Source of the DNA: Wolbachia endosymbiont of Cylisticus convexus
GTDB lineage: Bacteria; Pseudomonadota; Alphaproteobacteria; Rickettsiales; Anaplasmataceae
NCBI RefSeq assembly: GCF_003344345.1
Contig: NZ_QPIP01000010.1
Span: forward strand, 1-30,307
Direction of reading: 5' to 3'
Length of the DNA stretch: 30,307 nt
The notes below the pieces were generated by a model. It had not been told where the DNA came from and made no database searches. It saw nothing but the letters and a program-made list of their open reading frames with translations. A program made the translations under genes and the position numbers. Numbering within the stretch: the first letter of the stretch is position 1; each line of letters opens with the position of its first letter. This document shows positions 7,475 through 15,146 of this stretch, piece after piece.

Positions 7475-8650
7475 ATGAATTTTAACATTTTTCAAAAAAA
7501 GAAAAGCAGTGAATACTCTGCTTTTCAACTAATGATGGAACCAAGTTGGAGTAGGCGTGATTATGTAAGTTTTGCTGAGGAAGGTTACATAAAAAATGTT
7601 ATTGCTTTTCGAGCAATTAATATGATCGCAAGTGCTGCATCTTCGGTACCTTTTACTCTCTGCCAGCTCACTGACCAGGGAAAATCGCAACTAAAAGCAC
7701 ATCCATTACTGAAGTTGCTTTATTCTCCTAATCCAATGACATCAAAATCGGAATTTATTGAGGGGATTGTAACTTATCGATTAGTTAACGGCAATTCTTA
7801 TATATTGATGATTGAGCTGCAAAACAAACCAACAGAGCTTTATCTTCTGCGCCCCGATAGGGTTGAAATTGTTCCAGGGAGAAATAACATTCCTTATATC
7901 TATCGTTATACCGTAAATAACAACAGTTATGACTTTAAAGTTGATAAATTAACCGGACGTTCAGCAGTGTTGCATCTTAAAACCTTTAACCCCTTGAATG
8001 ATTGGTATGGACTGTCACCAATTGAGGCAGCTGCATATAGTATAGATCAGCATAATCAGGCTGGTGCTTGGAATCAGGCAATGCTGCAAAATGGTGCAAG
8101 ACCAAGCGGTGCAATAGTTGTGAAATCAGAAAAGGATGGAAGCGGTGGAAACTTAAGTCAAGAGCAGTACCAACGCTTGAAAGCACAGATAAACGATCAT
8201 TATTCAGGTCCTGTCAACGCTGGAAGACCTATATTGCTTGAAGGAGGTTTAGAGTGGAAGGAAATGAGCTTATCACCGAGGGACATGGATTTTATTGAGT
8301 CAAAACACAGCTCAGCTCGCGATATTGCGCTAGCTTTTGGCGTTCCACCACAGTTGCTTGGCATACCCGGTGATAACACTTACAGTAATTTAGTCGAAGC
8401 ACGTCTTTCTCTTTGGGAGCAGACGGTTTTACCGACACTGGAAAACATTGTCTGTCACCTAAACTCTTGGTTGACACCTAAGTTTGGTAATGATTTGTGC
8501 TTGTCATACGACAAAGATGCAATAGAAATTCTCATGGAAAAAAGGCAAAAGATGTGGAAATACGTGGAAAACGCAAACTTTATGACACTTAATGAAAAAA
8601 GGGAAGCATTTGGCTTGCCACCGCTGCAGGATGGTGATAAGTTGAGTTGA
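7475..8650 (+). CDS. HK97-type portal protein, RcGTA-like
   Basis: A 391-residue HK97-family portal protein, the dodecameric DNA-entry ring of a tailed-phage-like capsid. The order of conserved blocks follows the portal of the Rhodobacter gene transfer agent: WSRRDYVSF near the N-terminus, FRAINMIASAASSVPF, ARPSGAIVV, NAGRPILLEGGLEWKEM and the hallmark FGVPPQLLGIPGDNTYSN. Length is normal and no stop or frameshift was seen. A strong AGGAGG (7464-7469) precedes the start. No terminase, protease, capsid or tail gene lies in the window, so it is an orphan. The typical Wolbachia phage WO portal is, as I recall, of the lambda type, so this is more likely a GTA or ancient-prophage relic. Why it stays intact is unknown. 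A partial decayed copy of its 3' end lies at 4926-4995. Confidence 0.9.
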   Translation: MNFNIFQKKKSSEYSAFQLMMEPSWSRRDYVSFAEEGYIKNVIAFRAINMIASAASSVPFTLCQLTDQGKSQLKAHPLLKLLYSPNPMTSKSEFIEGIVTYRLVNGNSYILMIELQNKPTELYLLRPDRVEIVPGRNNIPYIYRYTVNNNSYDFKVDKLTGRSAVLHLKTFNPLNDWYGLSPIEAAAYSIDQHNQAGAWNQAMLQNGARPSGAIVVKSEKDGSGGNLSQEQYQRLKAQINDHYSGPVNAGRPILLEGGLEWKEMSLSPRDMDFIESKHSSARDIALAFGVPPQLLGIPGDNTYSNLVEARLSLWEQTVLPTLENIVCHLNSWLTPKFGNDLCLSYDKDAIEILMEKRQKMWKYVENANFMTLNEKREAFGLPPLQDGDKLS

Positions 8651-8711
8651 TATTTATTGCTAAGTATAGTGTAGATATTTATTCTAAGCTGTAATAAATT
8701 AGAGGTAGTTT

Positions 8712-9254
8712 ATGTATCAAGAACAAGAAAATTCAGTAAGTTTTACTCTTCCTCATATAGAATTGTCATCGAGACGCAAAGCGAATGTTAATGCAGTAGA
8801 TCTTGATGGTGCTACTCCCTTACATTATGCTGCTTGCGGCAATCGTTTAGAGGAAATGAAATTGTTGCTTAAAAACGGAGCAAATGTTAATGCAGTGGAC
8901 AATTATTATTTTACTCCTTTACATTATGCTGCTCACAGAAATTGCTTAGAGGAAATGAAATTATTGCTTAAAAACGGAGCAAATGTTAATGCAGTGGACA
9001 ATTATTATTTTACTCCTTTATGTTATGCTGTTCAGGCAGGCCGTGTAAATATGGTAAAATTATTGCTTAAAAACGAAGCAAATGTTGATATAGTAGATAA
9101 TTCTAGCGTTACTGTTTTACATTTATCTGTTCTCAAAGGCCACACGGAGATAACACAGTTATTGCTTGAAGATACAGAGAGTCCAAGCACAAGCTGTAGC
9201 AACATAAGCATTGAAGAACTGGAAAGACAAGCAATTAGTCAGTATTATTGTTAA
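8712..9254 (+). CDS. Ankyrin-repeat protein
   Basis: A 180-residue protein with about four ankyrin repeats at residues 31-63, 64-96, 97-129 and 130-155. It is preceded by a partial repeat and followed by a polar tail containing SIEELERQAISQYYC. Repeat hallmarks TPLHYAA, LLLKNGANVNAVD and LLLEDTES are clear. Repeats two and three are almost the same at DNA level, 99 bp apart. There is no signal peptide and no membrane segment. An AGAGG lies 8 nt before the start. Ankyrin proteins in Wolbachia are often candidate effectors that act on host proteins, but nothing here shows secretion. The short gap after the portal gene would allow co-transcription. Confidence 0.9.
   Translation: MYQEQENSVSFTLPHIELSSRRKANVNAVDLDGATPLHYAACGNRLEEMKLLLKNGANVNAVDNYYFTPLHYAAHRNCLEEMKLLLKNGANVNAVDNYYFTPLCYAVQAGRVNMVKLLLKNEANVDIVDNSSVTVLHLSVLKGHTEITQLLLEDTESPSTSCSNISIEELERQAISQYYC
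8847..9021 (+). repeat. Recent 99-bp ankyrin unit duplication
   Basis: From 8847 and from 8946 about 75 bp are the same apart from one base (ttgttg or ttattg), at an offset of 99 bp, exactly one 33-residue ankyrin unit. The repeat number of this gene has changed recently. Confidence 0.85.
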
Positions 9255-9334
9255 TTAAACTATTACAATTAAACACAAATCAACTTGAGGATAGATGAAG
9301 TTTACTGCCTTCTAAATCATGTAGCTAAATGAAT

Positions 9335-9706
9335 GTATCCGTTCAGCAGAGTAGCAAAATAAGATAGACAAAAAACATAGGAACAAATGGTCAGTGCTTG
9401 ACACACAGCTGTACGAACATTATCTGTAGGAAGATGTCATGCCAGTGCCCTCTTCTTGTCATCCCAGCGCCCTCTGTGGTGTCATCCCAGTGCTTGACAC
9501 TGGGATCCAAGAACTTTGATAGGCTGGTGAGTGTACAAGTAGTCAACCTTATGTTCAAGCATGTCGTTTTAATCGGGACTGCATGAAAGCTAGATCCCAG
9601 TGTCAAGCACTGGGATGACAAGGAAAGAAGCACTGAGATGACAAGAAAAGAAGCACTGGGATGACAAGAAAAGAAGCACTGATTTCACATGCATCTGAAC
9701 AGATAC
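9335..9706. mobile_element. Composite miniature element, 372 bp
   Basis: It begins GTATCCGTTCAGCAG and ends CTGAACAGATAC, so the ends are an imperfect inverted repeat (GTATCYGTTCAG). It has no transposase gene. The same ends and sub-terminal sequence (aacaaatggtcagtgcttga; gcactg.tttcacatg) occur at 21286-21476. A full palindromic repeat is nested inside at 9480-9620, and a short segment (gatgacaagaaaagaagcac) is repeated near the right end. No target duplication was seen. The right end lies two bases before the stop codon of the AsmA-family gene. Confidence 0.75.
9480..9620. repeat. Palindromic repeat nested in miniature element
   Basis: It has the same arms as the 7281-7401 repeat, but with a different core (ctttgataggctggtgag onward). 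That core resembles the one at 12312-12589: both contain gtag followed by a cttatgtt motif and an aagct near the right arm. Confidence 0.8.
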
Positions 9707-9708
9707 AA

Positions 9709-12243
9709 TTAACTATTTTTCTTGCTAACTAAAGTGGTGAAGATTTTGTCTACATCAAAACTCATCTCAGGGCGCCAAATAGGGCCATCTAAGTGTGCCT
9801 CGATATAAAGAGGACTATTATGGTTTGGTAGCCTGAAAAAGAGTCTGAATATAGAAGCTAAGGAGAAGTTAGATAAGATTAAATTAGAAGAAATAGAACC
9901 TGATGCTTGATCGATACTAAACTGTGAACTAGTTGAACATACACCACTTTTAATACTTGCTTTTCCACTAATATTTTTAAAGAGCGTACTGCCTTTATAT
10001 ATATCAGTATGAGCAAGTGTGGAGATTTCAGATTTGTTTTTACTACTTAATAAATTAGTGATAAATGAATTAAAATCTACATTGATAAACTTTATTTTTT
10101 GTGCCTGCAAATCTACCTCTCCTGATAAATTACTCGCCCAATCATAAAAGCTCTTTCCTTTCGCTTTAACTTCTCCATTCAAAGTTACCTGACCACTTAA
10201 ATTTTCAATCCCTATAACCTTGCCTATTTTTTTCACATCAAGATTTTCAATAAGAAACTTTACATTCATTGCATCCAATCCTAAATAGCCCTGAAAAAAC
10301 ATTTGCTCATGTTTCAATACATAACTTATTCGCCTAACAGTAACGGTATTACTCCTAATTGCTGCATCTATTTTAAAGTTCTTTAAAGCACTTTGCTTAG
10401 TTGTAAATTCTTCAATATTGACTTCTACATCTGCGTCAAAGCCTTCTTTATCACCCAAGAAATCAAGCTGCTTTGTTGACCATTGAATTTGATCTATTTC
10501 ATTTTTTGAGTTTCTTTTTACCTCTGCTAAACTCGGTAATTTAAAGATATTTCCATTAAATTTATTGCCTGTAAGGTTTACATCTAGCAAAGGCTTAGTG
10601 TATTTTTGATCCACTAATATTTTCGCACTGCCGGTAATGTCAAAATCTTTTCCAGATATCTTTATTTTATCTGCAGCTAGCTTACCCTTTTCTATCATTA
10701 ACAGGAAATCCAAATCTTCAATTTTTGTATCATTCAATATAGAATCTTTAACACTAGCTCTTATATTTACATCATACTTCAGGTTGCTCAGCCATTGCAC
10801 ATTAGATAAGTTACTGAATAATGAATAATTATATTTATCTACATTGAGATTGCGTATACTAAACTTACCATCAATCACATTGTGTTTCTTCATGTGATTT
10901 ACATTGATTGATTCTTCCAAAAATTCCTTATCATTTGTTAATCTAATTTCTGAAATGGATAATATTCTTGGTGCAAGGTGCAATTTAGAACTTAGTGTAA
11001 ATTGATTTTTCTCATCTTCTTTTGTTTTTATAGAAGGGAAAAAATGTGAGATGAATGACTCGCCCTTTATCAATAAATCACCATTAAATTCAGATAAGGT
11101 ACCATTATTTGAAACTCTTCCTGATAATTGAGATATGTTATTAGTTCCAGAAAATTGAAGAAGCGTATCAACTTTTATTTCGCCATCAGCAAATTTTAGC
11201 GTAGCATGAAATTTGTCCAATATTTTGTTTTGATATTGAATGTTAGAAGCTTCCATATTAAAATCTAAGCTCAAGTTCTTTGGCACAACTGCTCTAAAAC
11301 ATTCCAGAAGGTCTTTCATGTTCGTTGTTCTTTGTGAATCATTTTGTATGGAATCTAAGTCAACTTTACTGAAGCTAATATTGAAATTAGTGTAATCGCT
11401 TTTTCTATCGTTTTGTATTGTACCGCTGGCCTGCATGCTTTTGGAATCAATTTTTAAATCAGTTGCCGTAAACTCACTTTCATTGAGACTGATATTGGAT
11501 GATATCTTAATATTTTCGCTGGGAATCGCATAAGAAAGGAAGCTAAGATTAATGATTTTTGCTAAGTTGCTTACAGAATCAGAACTATTGTTAATCATTA
11601 GTGTTAAATTACCCTGGAGCTCTTCTTGATTTTTATTACCTGTAAATAGCAAATTTGCAAAATTTGAATCAACACTAATGTGTACATTCTTTTTTGTTAT
11701 ATTAACCTTTCCTGAAAAATCATAATTGTTATTACCAATCTTTACTTTACCAAAAAACTGCTTATTTTTTTTTACAGCAACCTCTTGTATGTTAACAGTA
11801 TCAGCAGAATTATTATTAAAACTTATTTTGCTGTCTTTTATTACTATATCGACTATGTTATCACTGGCTTTTGCATTTATGATGTTAATTAAATTTTCTT
11901 TATTGCTTTTCATACCAAGCAATGTAATTGACTTTGGTTGCAACGAAAATAAAAACAACGATAGGAACGATGGCCTTATTTCAATTTTTTTTGCACTAAT
12001 TAAATCTGATAACTTTTGCTCTTTATTTTTGTTGTATTGCACATATACATTATAAATAGTGAGCTTTGGAGTAATGAGTGAAACTTCAACTTTTCCTACA
12101 ATATGTACTTTCGCATCATACTTCTTCTCTAACTCTTTTATTATATATTCCCTGTAGCCACTCCAATCCTTAAAAGCTGCGGCAACATGAAGAAGGACTA
12201 ATACTAAAGAGATTGATAATATGGCGTATAAAGAAAGTTTCAT
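9709..12243 (-). CDS. AsmA-family protein
   Basis: An 844-residue AsmA-like protein. Members of this family are inner-membrane-anchored bridge-like proteins linked to lipid transport and outer-membrane homeostasis. Residues 4-23 form a signal anchor (LYAILSISLVLVLLHVAAAF), followed by GYREYIIKELEKKYDAKVHI, the usual start of the periplasmic domain. The rest is long beta-rich repetitive sequence (GKVNITKKNVHIS, SGTIQND, GLDAMNVKFLIENLDVKKIG). It ends in the conserved C-terminal AsmA region (LSGEVDLQAQKIKFINVDFN) and LYIEAHLDGPIWRPEMSF. It has an AGAGG before the start and repeats on both sides: a palindromic repeat upstream, and a miniature element touching its stop region. Substrate is unknown. 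Confidence 0.85.
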   Translation of the reverse strand: MKLSLYAILSISLVLVLLHVAAAFKDWSGYREYIIKELEKKYDAKVHIVGKVEVSLITPKLTIYNVYVQYNKNKEQKLSDLISAKKIEIRPSFLSLFLFSLQPKSITLLGMKSNKENLINIINAKASDNIVDIVIKDSKISFNNNSADTVNIQEVAVKKNKQFFGKVKIGNNNYDFSGKVNITKKNVHISVDSNFANLLFTGNKNQEELQGNLTLMINNSSDSVSNLAKIINLSFLSYAIPSENIKISSNISLNESEFTATDLKIDSKSMQASGTIQNDRKSDYTNFNISFSKVDLDSIQNDSQRTTNMKDLLECFRAVVPKNLSLDFNMEASNIQYQNKILDKFHATLKFADGEIKVDTLLQFSGTNNISQLSGRVSNNGTLSEFNGDLLIKGESFISHFFPSIKTKEDEKNQFTLSSKLHLAPRILSISEIRLTNDKEFLEESINVNHMKKHNVIDGKFSIRNLNVDKYNYSLFSNLSNVQWLSNLKYDVNIRASVKDSILNDTKIEDLDFLLMIEKGKLAADKIKISGKDFDITGSAKILVDQKYTKPLLDVNLTGNKFNGNIFKLPSLAEVKRNSKNEIDQIQWSTKQLDFLGDKEGFDADVEVNIEEFTTKQSALKNFKIDAAIRSNTVTVRRISYVLKHEQMFFQGYLGLDAMNVKFLIENLDVKKIGKVIGIENLSGQVTLNGEVKAKGKSFYDWASNLSGEVDLQAQKIKFINVDFNSFITNLLSSKNKSEISTLAHTDIYKGSTLFKNISGKASIKSGVCSTSSQFSIDQASGSISSNLILSNFSLASIFRLFFRLPNHNSPLYIEAHLDGPIWRPEMSFDVDKIFTTLVSKKNS

Positions 12244-12311
12244 AATAGACCTCTCATTCCAGCATCCCTTCTCGTCTTGTCATCCCAGCGCCTATCTTTG
12301 TCATCCAATCC

Positions 12312-12589
12312 TGTCATCCCAGTGCTTGACACTGGGATCCAGGAAATTTGATTAGACATTAAATTAATTAGCAAAAAAGTAGCTAGTCTTATGTTAAAAC
12401 ACAGCATTTTTGATGAAGTCACATGAGAAGCTGGTCTGAGCACTGGCTTCCCGGTGAAAATTGCTCTCAAACCACAACACTCATACAGTTGTGTGTGTGA
12501 CACTGAGATCCATTGTAACTTAAACAAGGTTTTCCAGATTATATAATCAACAAAATTTCTGGATCCCAGTGTCAAGCACTGGGATGACA
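12312..12589. repeat. Long palindromic repeat, 278 bp
   Basis: The 31-nt arms 12312-12342 and 12559-12589 are exact or near-exact reverse complements and enclose a 216-bp core. Extra short copies of the arm (gtcatcccagcgcc) lie just outside at 12280-12310. The 378-bp gap between the AsmA-family gene and murJ is otherwise empty. A reading frame across it is an artefact of the repeat. Confidence 0.8.
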
Positions 12590-12621
12590 CCGTTTGCTGT
12601 TCCTTTAGCAAAAGATCTAGT

Positions 12622-14109
12622 TTATACATATTTCAAATTATTCAAATTTCCTCTAAACATTAGATAGAGAGTACTAAAATAAACAATAACACTCAAAGCT
12701 ATTAAAGTTACTAAATAAACAATACGAGTCAGGAAAAATAACCCTACTGATAAGTAATTAGAGAGATAAAGAACTATTGACATAACCAATGTTGCAACGA
12801 GAATTTTTACAATATTTAGTAATAACACTTGGCTAATCTTATACATTTTATTTATTATTAAATAATTAATTAATAAAATGGAATTTATCCAAGTGGAAAT
12901 GGAAGTAGCAATAGCAATTCCTATATGCTGATACTTATTCATTAACAAAAAATTCAACACTACATTAATTCCAAGACATATTAGCGAAAATATAGTTGGT
13001 ATTTTTAGATTTCCCCTAGCAAAAAATGTGGGTAGCAGTACTTTGTTTATAATAAATGCAGGTAAAGAAAGAGAAAATGCTACTAATGTAGGAACAGTTT
13101 GCTGCACTGCATGATAATCAAATTGACCGTAAGAAAAAAGCGTAAGTAAAATTATATCAGGAATAATGATAAAAGCAGCAGTTATTGGCATAATTAACAT
13201 TAATCCTATATTGAGAGCTTTGTTCTGTATTTTGACTATGTTTTCAATATCATTTACTTGTTTTGAAATTAAGGGAAGAAGCACTGTGCCAATTGCAGTA
13301 CCAATTACTCCTTGCGGTAGTTGATTTAGTCTATCGGCATAATATATATAGGACACTGCACTTGGTATAAAACTTGCCATGATTGTGTCAATCCATACAC
13401 TTATCTGTGTTACACAATTGTTAATAATTGCAGGTATCACACGCTTAAAAAATAACTTCACTTCATTACTTAATGCCAGGCTAAAAGAAAAGAAAGCCTT
13501 TAATTTGTATGCACTAAACAGTATCAGAACTAGCTGTAAAATCCCTCCGATCAGGACAGCTATAGAAAGGTTATGAGCAGGTGTTTCAATGTAAGGTAAA
13601 AACAAACTGATGATTAAACAGAGATTCAAAATAATTGGTGCAATAGCCGTTGAAGCAAAATGTTGTTTTACTTGCAGCATTCCGCCAATAAGTGATGCAA
13701 TTGAGACAAAGATTATGTAGGGCATCATAATTCTTGATAAAGTAACAGTAAGGGTAACCTTACTTTGGTCAAACCCAGGGGTGAATACCTTGATCATGTA
13801 AGGGAAGAAGGTTTGCGTGATAAGGCAAAAAATTATTAGGATAATAAACGTCATGGATATTACACTACTTGCGAAATTAAATGCCTTTTTATTGTTATAT
13901 GATTCTGCAGAATATAGCGGTATGAAGGAGGTAGTGAATGCTCCCTCTGCAAAAAATGCTCGAAATAGATTGGCAAAACGAAACGAAGAAAAGAACATGT
14001 CTGCAAGAGAGGTTGCACCAATAACCGTAGCAATCAATACATCCCTTATTAACCCTGAGATTCTTGAAATAGCCGTAAAAAAACTAAATGTGAAAATACT
14101 TTTAAACAT
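12622..14109 (-). CDS. murJ: Lipid II flippase MurJ
   Basis: MurJ (MviN) flips lipid-linked peptidoglycan precursor across the inner membrane. The 495-residue protein has about 14 hydrophobic segments throughout, as the family should. The functional charged residues near the N-terminus are present: Arg16 and Arg22 (SRISGLIRDVLIA), Asp37 (LADMFF) and Arg50 (NLFRAFFAEGAF). FIPLYSAES and the PQGVIGTAIGTVLLPLIS motif in the middle are typical. The start at 14109 gives the family's usual N-terminus, although no good ribosome binding site precedes it. Repeats lie between it and the downstream AsmA-family gene, so co-transcription is uncertain. Together with LdcA it shows that lipid II metabolism is kept. 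Confidence 0.95.
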   Translation of the reverse strand: MFKSIFTFSFFTAISRISGLIRDVLIATVIGATSLADMFFSSFRFANLFRAFFAEGAFTTSFIPLYSAESYNNKKAFNFASSVISMTFIILIIFCLITQTFFPYMIKVFTPGFDQSKVTLTVTLSRIMMPYIIFVSIASLIGGMLQVKQHFASTAIAPIILNLCLIISLFLPYIETPAHNLSIAVLIGGILQLVLILFSAYKLKAFFSFSLALSNEVKLFFKRVIPAIINNCVTQISVWIDTIMASFIPSAVSYIYYADRLNQLPQGVIGTAIGTVLLPLISKQVNDIENIVKIQNKALNIGLMLIMPITAAFIIIPDIILLTLFSYGQFDYHAVQQTVPTLVAFSLSLPAFIINKVLLPTFFARGNLKIPTIFSLICLGINVVLNFLLMNKYQHIGIAIATSISTWINSILLINYLIINKMYKISQVLLLNIVKILVATLVMSIVLYLSNYLSVGLFFLTRIVYLVTLIALSVIVYFSTLYLMFRGNLNNLKYV

Positions 14110-14247
14110 ACCACAGTGTCAATACGATTAACTATAATGGTAAAAGCATAAATGAAAATATTTATTGACTTAAAACCCTCCAAAAAAGGGGATAGGTTAA
14201 ATAATCAATTGACTATTTGCGCTTATATGTTAGAAATTTTATATCTT

Positions 14248-14324
14248 GGCGGGCGTAGCTCAGTTGGTAGAGCGTCAGTTTGTGGTACTGAATGTCGCCA
14301 GTTCAATCCTGGTCGCTCGCCCCA
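14248..14324 (+). tRNA. tRNA-His (anticodon GTG)
   Basis: A full cloverleaf: acceptor GCGGGCG (14249-14255) pairs with CGCTCGC (14314-14320), with one G-T pair. The D arm is GCTC/GAGC, the anticodon stem TCAGT/ACTGA carries loop TTGTGGT, and the T arm is GCCAG/CTGGT. The anticodon is GTG. The extra G at 14248 opposite C at 14321 is the histidine identity element. CCA is encoded at 14322-14324. Confidence 0.95.
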
Positions 14325-14492
14325 CTAAAATTTTCCACTTTACAGAAATATAAACATTCTCTATTTTTGCAAAGCCATTATTTGCCGTTAGCATTTTTGT
14401 TACTCCAATGTGCTGCTTAGATGGCTGAGAGTGAAGGGAGTAGTTTGTGATTTAGAGTAAAAATGGCATTTGTTAATTAGTGAGGGGATTGT

Positions 14493-15053
14493 ATGTATGT
14501 GTGTTTGCTAGTTTATAGTATAGTGTCAGTACTAGGAGTATTAGCTTGGTGGTTGAGTTTTGATACTTCATCACCTTTAGCTATGGGTGGAATTGCTGGT
14601 TCTACGGTTCCAGTATTACTTGCGATTCTTCACGTAGGATGTTTGCTATACAAACTTTGCAAAAGAGATCCTATTGGGGAAAATTATGAAAAAGCAGCAA
14701 TTCTTTTGAGTATTACTATATCTGTAAGTGCTGTAATTGGAATTATACTTACTGCAGGTGTGGCTGCTATTTTTCCTAATCCAATAATAGGATTTACATT
14801 CGTAGGTATGATAATAGCGCTAATAGCACCGTTTTTAGGGCTTTTTGCAACTGTAGCTATAGCGCGTTGTGCAGATGAAATAGCAATTACATTTGCAGCA
14901 AGGGCAACTTCGATTACAGAGTCTACATATGTTAAAATATCTCAGGAAGAAGAAGTGGATAAATGTATTACCTTTCCGGGAGAAGAAGTGAATAAAAGTA
15001 TTACCTCTCCTACAGTTGAAGAAGTTTTTTCTGCAAAAGAGACGGCAGTTTGA
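14493..15053 (+). CDS. Four-helix membrane protein, unknown function
   Basis: A 186-residue protein with four hydrophobic segments at about residues 2-24, 32-52, 67-92 and 96-124. The tail of about 60 residues is acidic and polar, with two near-repeats (EEVDKCITFPGEEVNKSITS). The gene lies between tRNA-His and mnmG and has a purine-rich GAGGGG before its start. No domain is recognised. The layout (membrane bundle and acidic tail repeat) resembles small Wolbachia-specific membrane proteins, but I cannot name a family. An integral inner-membrane location is a reasonable inference; a role is not. Confidence 0.75.
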   Translation: MYVCLLVYSIVSVLGVLAWWLSFDTSSPLAMGGIAGSTVPVLLAILHVGCLLYKLCKRDPIGENYEKAAILLSITISVSAVIGIILTAGVAAIFPNPIIGFTFVGMIIALIAPFLGLFATVAIARCADEIAITFAARATSITESTYVKISQEEEVDKCITFPGEEVNKSITSPTVEEVFSAKETAV

Positions 15054-15146
15054 GCTAATCAAGTAAGAGTAGTGTGCAACACTGGAATCTGTAAAATTTG
15101 ACATCAATTACTGATAGCTGGAATATTATAGAGTAGGAGTTACTCA

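Noticed and set aside
7475..8650. Portal gene as part of a phage WO prophage
   Set aside because: No other phage gene is present in the window, and the conserved blocks resemble the RcGTA-type HK97 portal.
9391..9633. Open frames on both strands across the element at 9335-9706
   Set aside because: They translate repeat arms and are incompatible with each other.
12240..12629. 129-codon minus-strand frame between the AsmA-family gene and murJ
   Set aside because: It translates the palindromic repeat (WIPVSSTGMT) and non-coding core. The protein has no other support.
15098..15129. Promoter TTGACA...TATTAT before mnmG
   Set aside because: The spacer is 20 nt, too long for a normal sigma-70 promoter, so it was not listed.
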